Part shown: positions 8,117 through 18,222 of the stretch, piece after piece | How positions within the stretch are numbered: position 1 is the stretch's first letter | Layout: every line of letters begins with the position of its first letter | Source of the DNA: CAVUNY01 sp963843535 | GTDB taxonomy: Bacteria > Chloroflexota > Anaerolineae > Anaerolineales > Anaerolineaceae | Direction of reading: 5' to 3' | NCBI GenBank assembly: GCA_963843535.1 | Contig: CAWJKU010000004.1 | Span: 1 to 64,000 of the forward strand | DNA: 64,000 nucleotides | The notes under the pieces: model-generated | Seen by the model: only the letters and a program-made list of their open reading frames with translations | The model's database searches: none | What the model was told of the DNA's origin: nothing | Position numbers and translations under genes: made by a program

Positions 8117-9730
8117 ATGCACAAACGGAAAGTATGGTTTTTGATCCTGGGTGGGATTATTCTCTTAATCGCCGGGGCGTTGGTGGGATGGCTGGATATA
8201 TCCGGCTTTCTGCCCTGGCAGAGTGGCAATTATGCCGATCCACAGGGGCGCTTTACCATGAGAATTGACCCAAGCTGGGAACAGGTTAAGACGGATGGAA
8301 GCTACACACAATTTAAGATACCCGAACCGTCCATGCATATGTATGTCTTTGTCCTTAAATCAAGCACAATCAAGGATTCATTTTATCAGGCTTTTATGAT
8401 CGCTGCATTTGATCCAGGATTACTCACAGGAGCAAAGGTTGTCAGTATAGGCGATTGGCAAGCCTCCAACATAGCTGACCCCACAGGGCTGCATTACGGG
8501 CTGGCAAGCCAGATTGTGGAAGAAAACGCTTATGTAGTCTTGGTTAAAGCAGAAAAACCGGGTATCGATATCGAAAATGCTCCAGTCATGCGCGCGCTGG
8601 CCTCCTTCAAGATCGCCGGTCAACAAGAGGTCGTGATCAAAAGCTATTCCGACGTTGAAGCGATGATCCAGAAACAGGTGGACAGCCTGGCCGGCAGCGT
8701 CTCGGTTGCGGTCGTGTACAAAGATAAAATCGTCTACACCTATGCTTATGGACAAGCCAACCCGGTCGATGGAACTCGGGCAGACACCCAAACCATCTAC
8801 ATGTTTGGCTCCATGACAAAACCCTTTACTGCTACGGCGCTGATGCGGTTAGTAGAACAGGGCAAGGTAGATCTGGATGCCTGGCCAGGGGAATATATCC
8901 CGGAATTTCCAAAACGCTGGAACGTCACCGTGCGCCAGTTGCTTACCCACTCCGCCTGTATGCCGGATAATCGACGCCTGACGTTGGGGCTGATCGCCAA
9001 ACCCGGAGAAACCTTTGAACCTTTAAAAGAGGTATTCAATGCTTACGTAAAAGATTACCCCGATCTGGTGTGCGAACCCGGCAAGTCCTCGCAATATGCC
9101 AACACTCATTTCCTGGCTCTGGCGCGCATCATTGAAGAAGTCAGCGGGGAACCCTATAATACGTACGTGGTTGACCACATCCTGACCCCTCTGGCAATGA
9201 AATCAACCCGTTTCCAGATCACTGAAGCGAATAACCGCTATGCCAAAGGCCAGTATCCCGCGGACCAGACCGACAAACTCGTGGCTGAGGTGAGTGAATA
9301 TCGCGGGGCCGACCAGGGAGACCTCATCCTGCAAAAGGGCGCGTCCTTTTCCACACTGGACGACTATCGAGTATTGCCGCCCTGGGGTGGGCTGCGCGGC
9401 ATACCCAGCGATATCGCCCATTTCCTGGAAATACATATGAACGGCGGGCGCTACGGTGATATCCAGGTCTTAAAGCCGGAAACCGTGGCCGCCATGCAAA
9501 AAATTCAAACCTCCATTGACGGTTCTCCACTTGGCTTCGGCCTGGGATGGTGGTTTGGGAAAGATGACTTTGGCAAGTATTCCTACTATGATGGCAGCGC
9601 AGAGGGGTTTGAAAACACACTGCGCATTTACCCCGACCTGGAGCTGGGGGTGGTCGTGATGGGCAATATCTCCGGCTACCAAAAAGATAGGATCGCCGAA
9701 GGCCTGGTCAGCGCCTGGACGCATAAATAA
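8117..9730 (+). CDS. Serine hydrolase, class C beta-lactamase/DD-peptidase-like
   Basis: A 537-residue protein with an N-terminal membrane anchor (residues about 7-28), a roughly 160-residue extracytoplasmic domain, then a beta-lactamase-family (PF00144) domain. The SxxK motif is SMTK (Ser232, Lys235) and the YxN motif is YAN (Tyr327, Asn329). Proteins of this family are esterases, peptidases or peptidoglycan-active enzymes, and true beta-lactam resistance cannot be inferred. ATG 8117 has GGAGAT 6 bases upstream; the frame is open back to 8030 but enters the inverted repeat. Confidence 0.8.
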   Translation: MHKRKVWFLILGGIILLIAGALVGWLDISGFLPWQSGNYADPQGRFTMRIDPSWEQVKTDGSYTQFKIPEPSMHMYVFVLKSSTIKDSFYQAFMIAAFDPGLLTGAKVVSIGDWQASNIADPTGLHYGLASQIVEENAYVVLVKAEKPGIDIENAPVMRALASFKIAGQQEVVIKSYSDVEAMIQKQVDSLAGSVSVAVVYKDKIVYTYAYGQANPVDGTRADTQTIYMFGSMTKPFTATALMRLVEQGKVDLDAWPGEYIPEFPKRWNVTVRQLLTHSACMPDNRRLTLGLIAKPGETFEPLKEVFNAYVKDYPDLVCEPGKSSQYANTHFLALARIIEEVSGEPYNTYVVDHILTPLAMKSTRFQITEANNRYAKGQYPADQTDKLVAEVSEYRGADQGDLILQKGASFSTLDDYRVLPPWGGLRGIPSDIAHFLEIHMNGGRYGDIQVLKPETVAAMQKIQTSIDGSPLGFGLGWWFGKDDFGKYSYYDGSAEGFENTLRIYPDLELGVVVMGNISGYQKDRIAEGLVSAWTHK

Positions 9731-9839
9731 TCACCTTTAAGGAACTGTTCAGTTCTCTAAAGGACTGAGCAGATACCAAAAGCCGTAGAATAACGCGGAG
9801 ATCATTCGATGTTCATATTGATCCAAAAGGAGAATATTC

Positions 9840-10921
9840 ATGACTGCAACCCATTTCCCCTTCCTCCCTGGCCTTGACCTTAGCGAAGCGCTCTATCGCG
9901 AGGCGGTGCGGCCCATCCTTTCCAGAAACTTTCCGGGACTAGCGACCTCGGCGGCGTTGCTGGGATCAGGCTCTGAAGTCCTCGGTTTCGATACCCCTCA
10001 GTCACCGGACCATGACTGGGGGCCGCGGTTGATACTGTTCCTCTCCGAGACCGATTTTCCTCGCTTTCATGACGCGATCGACAAGATGTTGCGTCGCGAG
10101 CTGCCCAGCGAGATCCGCGGTTTCCCGATCGACCTGGCGCGCCGGGATGCCGAACCCTCCGGCGACCCGGCCCACCATCACGTGCAGATCCTGACCGTTC
10201 GGCAGTTGTGCCGCTCTGTTATCAAGATAGATATCGAGCAAGAGATCACCCCGCTGGATTGGGTGCTTGTTCCTCAGCAGCAGCTGCGCAGCCTGACCGC
10301 CGGGCGCGTCTTCGACGATGGGCTGGGCCAGCTCGAACCCGCTCGGGCGAAGCTGGCTTACTACCCTCACGACGTGTGGCTCTACATCCTGGCTGCGCAA
10401 TGGAACCGCATCTCGCAGGAGGAGCATTTTGTGGGGCGCACCGGGCAGGTGGGCGATGAGATCGGCTCTCGCCTGGTCGCCGGGAGACTTATCAAGGACC
10501 TGATGAACCTGGGTTTCTTGATGGAGCGCCAGTACGCGCCCTATATCAAGTGGTTTGGCACAGCCTTCTCAAGGCTGGATTGCGCCCGTGTTTAAACCCG
10601 CTGGTCGAGCAGGTTTTCGCCGCCACCACCTGGCAGGCCCGCCAGCCGCCCCTGGCCCGCGCGTTGGAAACCGCCGCCCACCTGCACAACCGGCTCGCCA
10701 TCACCCCGCCGCTGCCCGAGCAGGCTGAGTCCTTCTATAACCGGCCGTTCCTCGTCATCCAGGGCGAGCGTTTCTTCGAGTCTATCCACGCTCAGATCCA
10801 CGATCCGCGTGTGCTGGCCTTGCCCCCCAGGCTCGGGGCCGTCGACCAGTACCTGGATTCGACCGATGCAATCAATCTCCTGAACGAGGAGATGGACAAA
10901 ATTAAAAAACTTGTGGGGTGA
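9840..10921 (+). CDS. DUF4037 / nucleotidyltransferase-fold protein (frameshifted)
   Basis: Residues 1-250 carry a nucleotidyltransferase-like start (LLGSGSEVLGFDTPQSPDHDWG), with SPDHDWG as the likely metal-binding Asp motif, and a helical DUF4037 region ending YAPYIKWFGTAFSRLDC. The frame then ends, but a second frame continues the family sequence (NPLVEQVFAATTWQ) to 10921. Adding one C to the CCC run at 10585-10587 restores a 360-residue protein of normal length. The function of DUF4037 is not established. AAGGAG precedes the start by 9 bases. Confidence 0.65.
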
Positions 10922-11371
10922 TTTTTGCTGCTTCTCAGAAAAAGCTGGATTTCTGAGGCATGAGGAGAACCTGTAGGTCGCGAAAGAATTAGCGCGTATG
11001 GTGTAAATACTTCATCTAGATGAAATTTGAATGTAAATTCAGAGTAACCCAAGCTCGTTTGACTTTCAAAAATGAGGCCGGATGAGTCAAGTAACCAGCA
11101 CATGGTCGATAGTCCTTCAAATCGATAAATCAGATAAGGATATAGCCGGCCTAAACCACAGAGAAAGCGTTAACCAAAATATAGGGGCACTTTTGGGGGC
11201 AGTTGGTGGGGTAATAAATGCCACCAATTGGGAGTGAATATAGCATAAACTGTATTCAGGCAATCGCCCTCAACGAAGTCTAAATTTCTACAAGCAATCT
11301 CTTTATAAGCAATGTAAGAAATGGAATAATTTCATCTCAAGGAAAACAAAACTGCACAAAAAGGAATGGTC
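10922..11371. other. Intergenic region with repeat shared with 16.55-16.75 kb and 23.13 kb
   Basis: No gene is visible. The stretch 11052-11093 matches 23126-23167 with 3 mismatches in 42 bp. From about 11095 to 11275 the sequence matches, at roughly 70-75 percent by eye, the region upstream of the XRE-ATPase regulator (about 16585-16760). The shared blocks include tggtcgatagtc, cgataa, cctaaacca and atagcataaactgt. Confidence 0.5.
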
Positions 11372-12436
11372 ATGAAAATCAAAGAACAATTTGTTCAAGA
11401 AGAAGTAAAAATTACGGTGAAAGGCAAGGGTCTGAATGGCATCTTGACTATTCCATCCAGAGAAGAGCCACATCCAGCTGTTATTTTGCTGCATGGCTCG
11501 GATCGCTCCGGCAAAGACAATCCCTATTACAAGGAGCATGCTGAGAATTTGGTGCAATCTGGTTTTTCTGTGCTGAGGTATGATGGACCTGGATGGGGAG
11601 GTCAATCCTCGAATGGCCCTGGATTTGAAACATTGGAATCCCGAACCAATGAAGCAGTTGCAGTTGTCAAATATTTACAATCCCGACCAGATATTAAATC
11701 TAATTCTGTAGGTCTTTGGGGCATAAGTCAGGGAGGCTGGATCTGCCAAATGGCCGCTGCGATGTCTAATGAAGTGGCTTTCATCATTCCTGTTTCTGGA
11801 CCAGGTGTCACTCCAGCAGAACAAGAAGTCTACAGGGTAGAAGCGGAGAGCAGAGAGGCTGGTTTTGATGCCGATGAGGTCGCCAAAGCGGTTTTAATGC
11901 GGCGGTTGATGAACGATATTGTTTTATCTGAACCCCTATATCAAGTCATCAATCAATCCGAATCTGAGCGGTTAGGCGCTGGCCCCTGGAGTGATATTGT
12001 AGAAAGTATGTACGGACCAAACCCAATTGAGACAGCTACTGAGTTTCAGAAAGCTTTTTCGCTTCTGAACGCCATCAAAGATGAGACTTGGACAAAATAC
12101 CTGCACTTGGATCAGGTCATACCTATGTTTGAAAATATGCCCCCACAAGCCTGGGGGATGGTCAAAGGACAGATGAGAGCAGTTTTGGAGGTTAACCCGG
12201 CTAATTTTCTTACGCAGGTTCACTGCCCAGTATTGGCAATTTTCGGAAGTGCAGACACATCTATTCCCGTGGATAAGAGCGTGTTTCTTTACCAGCAATA
12301 TCTGCGCGAAGCGGGGAATGAATCGGTCACGATCAAGGTATTTCCAAATTCCAGTCACACCATCAAGGTTGACGATGAATATGCACCTGGTTACTTCGAA
12401 ACGATCAAAAATTGGCTAATCAATCTCTACAGGTAA
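11372..12436 (+). CDS. Alpha/beta hydrolase (dienelactone hydrolase-like)
   Basis: A cytoplasmic alpha/beta hydrolase of 354 residues with no signal peptide. It has an oxyanion loop LLHGSDRSG, nucleophile elbow GISQGG (Ser119) and a late SSHTI (probable catalytic His329), with an acid in FGSADTSIP. An insert of about 110 residues between the elbow and the acid forms a lid. The family cleaves esters or small C-C and C-O substrates; the substrate is not predictable. ATG 11372 is preferred over ATG 11366 because AAAGGA is then 7 bases upstream. Confidence 0.75.
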   Translation: MKIKEQFVQEEVKITVKGKGLNGILTIPSREEPHPAVILLHGSDRSGKDNPYYKEHAENLVQSGFSVLRYDGPGWGGQSSNGPGFETLESRTNEAVAVVKYLQSRPDIKSNSVGLWGISQGGWICQMAAAMSNEVAFIIPVSGPGVTPAEQEVYRVEAESREAGFDADEVAKAVLMRRLMNDIVLSEPLYQVINQSESERLGAGPWSDIVESMYGPNPIETATEFQKAFSLLNAIKDETWTKYLHLDQVIPMFENMPPQAWGMVKGQMRAVLEVNPANFLTQVHCPVLAIFGSADTSIPVDKSVFLYQQYLREAGNESVTIKVFPNSSHTIKVDDEYAPGYFETIKNWLINLYR

Positions 12437-12672
12437 AGGGTTTTATATATACTCTTCGCAATTGGCAGACTCATTTCGCTCATCAGGCAGGTTGGCGTGC
12501 TTCCACTTTTCCTGCCAGCCGCCACCGTGGTGGAAATTTGCTTCGAATTGGGGAATTCCCTGGTTATTCTGCTGCAGATAAGCGGGATCATTTACGGTGT
12601 GACACAAAGGCGGCGGAGAATATCCATTCGAACGTGGAAAATTGTATCCGTGAACGATTAAAGGAATCTTGA

Positions 12673-13845
12673 ATGAACACACGGACTCAAAAAATAATAA
12701 ACCTTCTCAAGCGGGGATTGATATGCGTGACAATTTTTCTCCTCGTCCTCGCTATTGCAGGCACAATCTACCAGACCGCCGCGACGGAATCTGACCAACA
12801 TAACTTTCCTCAGCGCGGATTGACACGCGTGATAATTCTTCTCCTCGTCCTCGCCATTGCCAGCAAAATTTACCAGACCGCCGCGACGGAATCTGACCAA
12901 CATAACTTTCCTCCTCCAGGGAATCTGATTGATGTGGGCGGATTCAAGATGCACATCCATTGCGAGGGGGAGGGAAGCCCGACGGTGATTCTCGAAGCGA
13001 TGTCAGGCGGCACGTCTGTCAATTGGGGTTGGATCCAGCCTGAGGTCCAGAAAGAGACGCGGGTCTGTGTGTATGATCGCGCAGGATTCGGTTGGAGTGA
13101 GTCCGATACTGAATATCCGACGCTAGCGCGCACCGTCCGCAATTTGCATACGTTGTTGGTGAACGCGAATATCAAAGGTCCGTATGTGATGGTGGGACAT
13201 TCACTCGGCGGCATGTACATGCGCGAGTTCGCGGCGGAATATCCAGATGAAGTGGCGGGCATGGTGCTGGTGGACGAAGCCAACCCACAGCAGTTTGTTA
13301 AGTATCCAGAGTTGTTTGCCGATGGCGATGGATATTTAAAAGTGTTGAAAGGGATTCAGTTCGCAACGCGATTGGGAATCCCGCACTTGTATTTTGCCTT
13401 GGGCGGTGAAATAGATTTTGCGAAATTGTCCGAGCCGCAGAAATCGCAGTTCAAAGTCATTTGGTCTTCGCCGCAATTTTTCGAAACTCAAGGAGCGGAG
13501 ATTCGCGCGGCGCACGGCATTTGGTCGGACGCGTTGATGCTTGATGGTTTGGGCAACATGCCGTTAATGATTGTCAGCCGCGGCGTCGATTTGGATTATG
13601 AATGGAATAAATATCAGGATGATCTGGCAAGGCTTTCAACGAACAGCCGTCACATCATAGTGGGTGGTGCAAACCACACTGCGCTGATGTTCGATCCGAA
13701 ATATGCGCGTGTTGTGAGCGATGCAATTCTGCAAGTGATGGATGCAGTTCGCAACGAAACACTGCTCGGAGATAACACGCAATGGATCCGCAACGCTCAG
13801 GCATCAAGTGGAAAAGCGGTTCTCAGAATGAGATGTGATATCTAG
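12673..13845 (+). CDS. Membrane-anchored alpha/beta hydrolase with duplicated anchor segment
   Basis: A 390-residue protein. Residues about 14-80 contain two near-identical 34-residue copies of a transmembrane helix plus linker (LLVLAIA, then IYQTAATESDQHNFP), encoded by a 102-bp tandem duplication. The hydrolase domain follows: GHSLGGM (Ser177) and ANHTAL (probable His335), as in lipases and proline-iminopeptidase-like hydrolases. A single copy of the anchor would be normal. The start at 12673 has AAGGA 8 bases upstream. Confidence 0.75.
   Translation: MNTRTQKIINLLKRGLICVTIFLLVLAIAGTIYQTAATESDQHNFPQRGLTRVIILLLVLAIASKIYQTAATESDQHNFPPPGNLIDVGGFKMHIHCEGEGSPTVILEAMSGGTSVNWGWIQPEVQKETRVCVYDRAGFGWSESDTEYPTLARTVRNLHTLLVNANIKGPYVMVGHSLGGMYMREFAAEYPDEVAGMVLVDEANPQQFVKYPELFADGDGYLKVLKGIQFATRLGIPHLYFALGGEIDFAKLSEPQKSQFKVIWSSPQFFETQGAEIRAAHGIWSDALMLDGLGNMPLMIVSRGVDLDYEWNKYQDDLARLSTNSRHIIVGGANHTALMFDPKYARVVSDAILQVMDAVRNETLLGDNTQWIRNAQASSGKAVLRMRCDI
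12711..12914 (+). repeat. 102-bp in-frame tandem duplication
   Basis: Two copies, 12711-12812 and 12813-12914, nearly identical in their second half (accgccgcgacggaatctga and beyond) and diverged in the first half. The unit is 34 codons, so the reading frame is kept. Confidence 0.8.
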
Positions 13846-13940
13846 CTGTCTCTGCCACGGATAAGATGCATAGCCCGGCGCTGACAGGACACCTTGACTG
13901 CAATTGTCCCTTTCGGGCATATGAGCAAAAATGGCGAATA

Positions 13941-16515
13941 CTATAAACTGCCCAATATTTTATCCAACGATGTCAATCTCGCCTGTTCCTGAATCTGCGC
14001 ATTCTGATCCGCCGTTATTCGGGGTACCAACCTGACACGCAGTTGCTCTGCCTGGTCTCTCGTCTCCTGGAAAATGGCAGGATGATTTATCACACTCAAG
14101 AGCAGTTCATACGCCTTTTCAAGATTTCCTTGTTTTGCGCGCACGGCCGCGATGCCACGAATTGATTCCAGAATCACTGGGATTCCTTGTACTTCGGCGG
14201 CAATGCGGATCGAACTCCCGCCAGATTCTCTCGGCTTCTGCGTTATCCCCCAGGTCAAAGACACTTCGTCCAATATCCGAAAGGATCCTTGCCATATCCC
14301 AGCGCGACCCCAGATCGGTGAGAATATCCAGGCCTTTTTGAAACACTTCGACAGCTTCCCTATCTTCACCCTGTAACTGTGCAACGAGTCCAAGTCCTCG
14401 ATAGGCCGTCCCCAATCCCCAACGGTCGCCAACCGAACCGTAGATTGTGATGCTCTCCTCCAGTGCAGCACGGGCTTCTGCATACCGCCCGAGTTTGGCC
14501 GCGCCCAGGCTGAGAATATTTAGACTAAATGCAGTAAAGCGCGGATCGCCTGTCGCACGCCACGTATTCAATGCGGTCTGTAATTGTTCGTAAATAGTTT
14601 CGGATATATCACCCATTTGCGAACTGGTGATTTCAGTGAGGTTGAGCGCCTCGAACCATCGGTCGCCAACCGCCCTGGAGATTTCAAGTCCCTCATAAAA
14701 GTATTGCAGCGATTCTTTGTGATTGCCCTTTAACGCCGATACAATCCCAAGGAAAGTTATAGCCTCCACCAATACACCGGGTTCGTTCAAGGGGCGCAGG
14801 ATTTCCATACTTCGCACGAGCATGGTTTGTGCCTGTCCAATCTGACCCAAGCGAAAAGATAGCAGGGCCTGACCAACCAGAATATGTGCATAGGTGACCT
14901 TTTTTGTGCGATCCGACTCCGCCTTTGTATTTGTCTTTTCCAGGGCTATTTTCGCACGATCAAGAAAATCCAGCCCTTCCTGCAGCCAACCACGAGCATC
15001 GAAGAATGTTGAAAACGCGCCCAAGGTATATTCAATCAATATGAAATTATATTGATGGACTGACCAATCCCACGCGGCGCGGAAGTTATCTATTTCAGTG
15101 GTTAATTCCTCGATTGCCAGTTGCTGCGTCGAACTTCGTAAGCGACCGTCCTGGTCACCAAAAAATTTCATGTAATATCGGGCATGCCGCGCCATCACCT
15201 CGTCCTGAACTATGGGCTGGTCTGCCAGACGTTCGAGTGCATACTGGCGGATGAGTTCGTGCAGGTCGTAGCGTCCATCACCGCTGCGGCGAAGTAATGA
15301 TTTCTCTGCCAAGGTGGAGAGCGCGAATAAAGTTGCTTCAGCCACCTGCTCAGCTGCCTCACGAGTGAACCCACCCCTAAACACGGATAGCCGTAGCAAA
15401 ATGCTTTGTTCTTCTTCTCCAAGCAGTTCCCACGAATGATCGAAGATTGCGCGCATGGATCGGTGGCGCACTGGCAGATCACGCGCAGAGATGCTCAGGA
15501 AGTCCAACCCATGCTCGATCTCGTGCGCAATCTCGGTGCAGGAGATTGTCCGCACCCAGGCGGCAGCGAGTTCAATGCCGAGGGGCATTCCCTCCACCAG
15601 CTTACAGATTTTTTGAATTGCAAGAAAATCATCGATATTTGGGTTGAACTCCCTATAGGCTCGACGGGCGCATTGTTCGAATAACTCAACAGCAGAACCC
15701 TCCGTGCTTCCATTTTCAGGAACAGGCAATCCAAATACTTCAAACACCCATTCGCCGCGAATATTCAACGGCTCGCGCGAAGTGGTCAAAAGCATAATTT
15801 TCGGTGCCTTTTGAATTAATTCCGCCAGCAGTTCACTGATATTTTGTTCGTTTAAAAGATGTTCGAGATTGTCAACCAATAACAGGATATGTTTTTCCCG
15901 TAAACAGTTGAATAGTTGAGTTTTTGGGTCAGGGGAGACTGCGCTCTGAAAAGTGAAGCCAATCGCATCGGCGACCACAGGAACAACAAAACGGGCTGAA
16001 TTGACATGCGCAAGCGGGACAAAAAAAACACCATCCGCAAAATTGTCTTCCATTTGAAATGCGATCTCGATCGCAAGGCGGGTCTTGCCGATCCCCCCAG
16101 GTCCCACCAGGGTGATGATCCGGCATTGGGGGTCCGTCAGCAGCTGGCCGAGAGCTTTGAGTTCCTGCTCTCGCCCCACCAGAGGCGTTGGGGGCGAAGG
16201 CAATTGGGTGTTGGGCCCTGGAGAAGGGGTTTCAAGGATGGGTGGTAGGGCTGGAAGAGGAACAGGGGGATGGAGTTGCTGAAGACTTTGCTCTCCACGA
16301 GCGATTTTTAGAAAACCAGGACGATCTTCCGGTGGAATTTCTAAGCAATCAGCCAGGAGGCTGGCCAGCTGTTTCGAGGGGCGGCGCTCATCGGTTTCGA
16401 TCTTGCGTAATGCCGAGACCGAGCAGCCCGCCCGTTGAGCCAGCTCTTCCCGTGTAAGATCGAGGGATTTCCGCCGTTTTTCGAGCCACGCGCCAAAAGA
16501 GGCTCCGGGGTCCAT
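13941..16515 (-). CDS. XRE-HTH, ATPase and TPR transcription regulator (frameshifted)
   Basis: The layout is an N-terminal XRE helix-turn-helix (residues about 8-60; REELAQRAGCSVSALRKIE), a Pro-rich linker, a STAND/NB-ARC-like ATPase with Walker A GPGGIGKT (138-145) and Walker B LLLVDNLEHL, a winged-helix segment, then TPR repeats to the end. Such proteins hydrolyse ATP to switch assembly state and control transcription. The frame shifts near 14213: removing one T joins the main frame to a second frame (IRIAAEVQGIPVILESI) ending at 13941, giving about 857 residues. Its upstream region shares sequence with that before the hydrolase at 11372, which may therefore be a target. Confidence 0.75.
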
Positions 16516-17155
16516 GATTCACCTCTGGTCAATCGTGACGATCTTTCAGCCAACACTAAAAACGAATCCCAGGAGTGAGTCAATTGGCTGGTCGATAGTC
16601 TTTCAAAACGATAAGTCAGTAAAGGATATTGCAGCCCTAAACCATAGGACATCATAGAGCAAAATTAAGGGACACTTTTAGGGGCAGTTCACGGGGCAAT
16701 AAATGACACCAATTTGGACTAATTATAGCATAAACTGTTCCCAATGTAATCGCCCTTGCATCTGATTGTCCAATCCGAAATCATCCTTCAGGGCATTGGT
16801 TTTGGCGCATGGCTGGCTGCCTGGATGATCAGGAACTCGAAACCCATTTGGCAACCTGGGGAATCCGCACAATTATGAAATCTTTCACGATCAAACTAAC
16901 CGCTTTAAATTATGATATTGAGTGTGGGGCGCTCATCGTCAACACGCGCCAAAAAGTCACCCCAAAGGTGCGTGTGATTGTCCAACCTGAATTCAGCGTC
17001 CACGTACTTGTTTTTGGATTATGGTTGGCAGCCTGGGTGATCCGGGTCCCGAAAACCTATCCCCAAATAGAACCGCTGAATGTAGAAAGTTAAAATGGCT
17101 GGCCAAAAAGATCAGCGGCGGTAAATGACTCAGGGTGAACTCTTATAGGAAAAAC
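16516..17155. other. Intergenic region, shared regulatory-looking sequence
   Basis: The part from about 16585 to 16760 repeats the sequence upstream of the hydrolase at 11372, including a conserved atagcataaactgt stretch that could hold a -10 element. A 95-codon frame at 16809-17093 is the only candidate gene, and no ribosome site supports it. Confidence 0.4.
16809..17093 (+). CDS. Small hypothetical ORF, doubtful
   Basis: A 94-codon frame with a hydrophobic stretch near residues 63-77 (HVLVFGLWLAAWVIRV). I do not recognise it. There is no Shine-Dalgarno sequence before ATG 16809 or the inner ATG 16875. It may be a remnant or chance frame. Confidence 0.2.
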   Translation: MAGCLDDQELETHLATWGIRTIMKSFTIKLTALNYDIECGALIVNTRQKVTPKVRVIVQPEFSVHVLVFGLWLAAWVIRVPKTYPQIEPLNVES

Positions 17156-17758
17156 ATGATTGCGAAATACGAGGTGGTCCAGGAAAATTACATCGACTTT
17201 AACGAAGCCAACCTGGTATTAGCCGCTTTAAAGGGCAACTTGGAGGCTTTCAACCAGCTGGTATTGATCTACCAGGATAAGATCTTCAACCTGGCTTTGC
17301 GGATATTAGGCGATGAAGACTCGGCCGAAGATATTACCCAGAACACCTTTCTGAATGCATTCCGCAGCCTGTCTCGCTTTCGAAATGATCGTTCTTTTCG
17401 CAATTGGCTGTACCGGATCGCCATCAATGCCTGCTATGATGAGCTCCGAAAATACAAGATGCACCCTATCCTTCCTTTAGAGTACGACGACAGTGATGAA
17501 GAGAAATGCCTTTCGCTCTACGATTTACCAGGCTCCAGTATGTTGCCGGAGAAGGAGTATGAGAAACATGAATTAGAACAGGCCATTAAACAGGCCCTCA
17601 ACCGGTTGGATACGGACCAGCGAGCCGTGGTTGTGCTGGTTGATTTGCAGGACTTCGACTACCAGGAAGCTGCACAAATCCTTGGAATACCCATTGGAAC
17701 TCTGAAGAGCCGTCTGGCAAGGGCCCGTATTCGGCTGCGTGAGCTGCTAAGCCCTTGA
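17156..17758 (+). CDS. RNA polymerase sigma factor, ECF subfamily
   Basis: A 200-residue sigma-70 family protein. Region 2 (FNQLVLIYQDKIFNLALRIL, then DEDSAEDITQNTFLNAFRSL with the AEDITQ motif) is followed by a short linker and region 4 (DTDQRAVVVLVDLQDFDYQE, then AAQILGIPIGTLKSRLARAR), the -35 binding HTH. No anti-sigma gene is adjacent; the next genes are a monooxygenase-like protein and a lipoprotein on the same strand. ATG 17156 is chosen because AGGA lies 6 bases upstream; GTG 17135 is an alternative. Confidence 0.85.
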   Translation: MIAKYEVVQENYIDFNEANLVLAALKGNLEAFNQLVLIYQDKIFNLALRILGDEDSAEDITQNTFLNAFRSLSRFRNDRSFRNWLYRIAINACYDELRKYKMHPILPLEYDDSDEEKCLSLYDLPGSSMLPEKEYEKHELEQAIKQALNRLDTDQRAVVVLVDLQDFDYQEAAQILGIPIGTLKSRLARARIRLRELLSP

Positions 17759-17842
17759 GTGAAATCTGCCTGCTCATCGAATTCTGGAAAAATACCTGAA
17801 ACAAAGACGCCTGTTTACCAATAATCGACTTAAGGAGCAGAT

Positions 17843-18157
17843 ATGATTGCACGAATTTGGCGAGGGATTACTTCAATAAGCAAAGCCGATCAATATCTTG
17901 AGTATCTCAACCAGGTAATCCTACCGGACTATCAGTCAGCTGAAGGGAACCAGGGCGTATTTATCTTTCGGGAGGTTCAGGGGGAATTGGTGCATTTTTT
18001 ACTACTTTCACTCTGGTCATCTTGTGATGCACTGACCAAATTTGCCGGTCCGAACCTGGAAATTGCCAGGCAAGCTCCTGAAGAGCAGAAATTCCTCATC
18101 GCCTCTAAATCGGTGGTTACACATTACGAGGTGTTGAGGTTTTCCAAACATACGTAA
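17843..18157 (+). CDS. Antibiotic-biosynthesis-monooxygenase-like (ABM fold) protein
   Basis: A 104-residue single-domain protein starting MIARIWRGITS with a long helix (ADQYLEYLNQVILPDY) and a strand FIFREVQGELVHFLLLSLW. This is the dimeric alpha/beta-barrel pattern of ABM-domain proteins. Members include small monooxygenases and haem-degrading enzymes; no catalytic residue assignment is possible here. AAGGAG precedes the start by 6 bases. It lies 84 bp after the ECF sigma gene and may share its transcript. Confidence 0.65.
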   Translation: MIARIWRGITSISKADQYLEYLNQVILPDYQSAEGNQGVFIFREVQGELVHFLLLSLWSSCDALTKFAGPNLEIARQAPEEQKFLIASKSVVTHYEVLRFSKHT

Positions 18158-18222
18158 ATTAGCCTTTCTCGTATAAATCCTCATTCAAATTGGTCGTCAA
18201 TACCATAAAGGAGTAAATCATC

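Noticed and set aside
8117..9730. Beta-lactam resistance gene
   Set aside because: The SxxK/YxN pattern fits the broad PF00144 family of esterases and peptidases; the N-terminal extra domain and anchor argue against a classical AmpC.
12443..12682. 79-codon minus-strand frame between the two hydrolases
   Set aside because: It overlaps the ribosome site and start of the next gene, has no ribosome site of its own and no recognisable domain.
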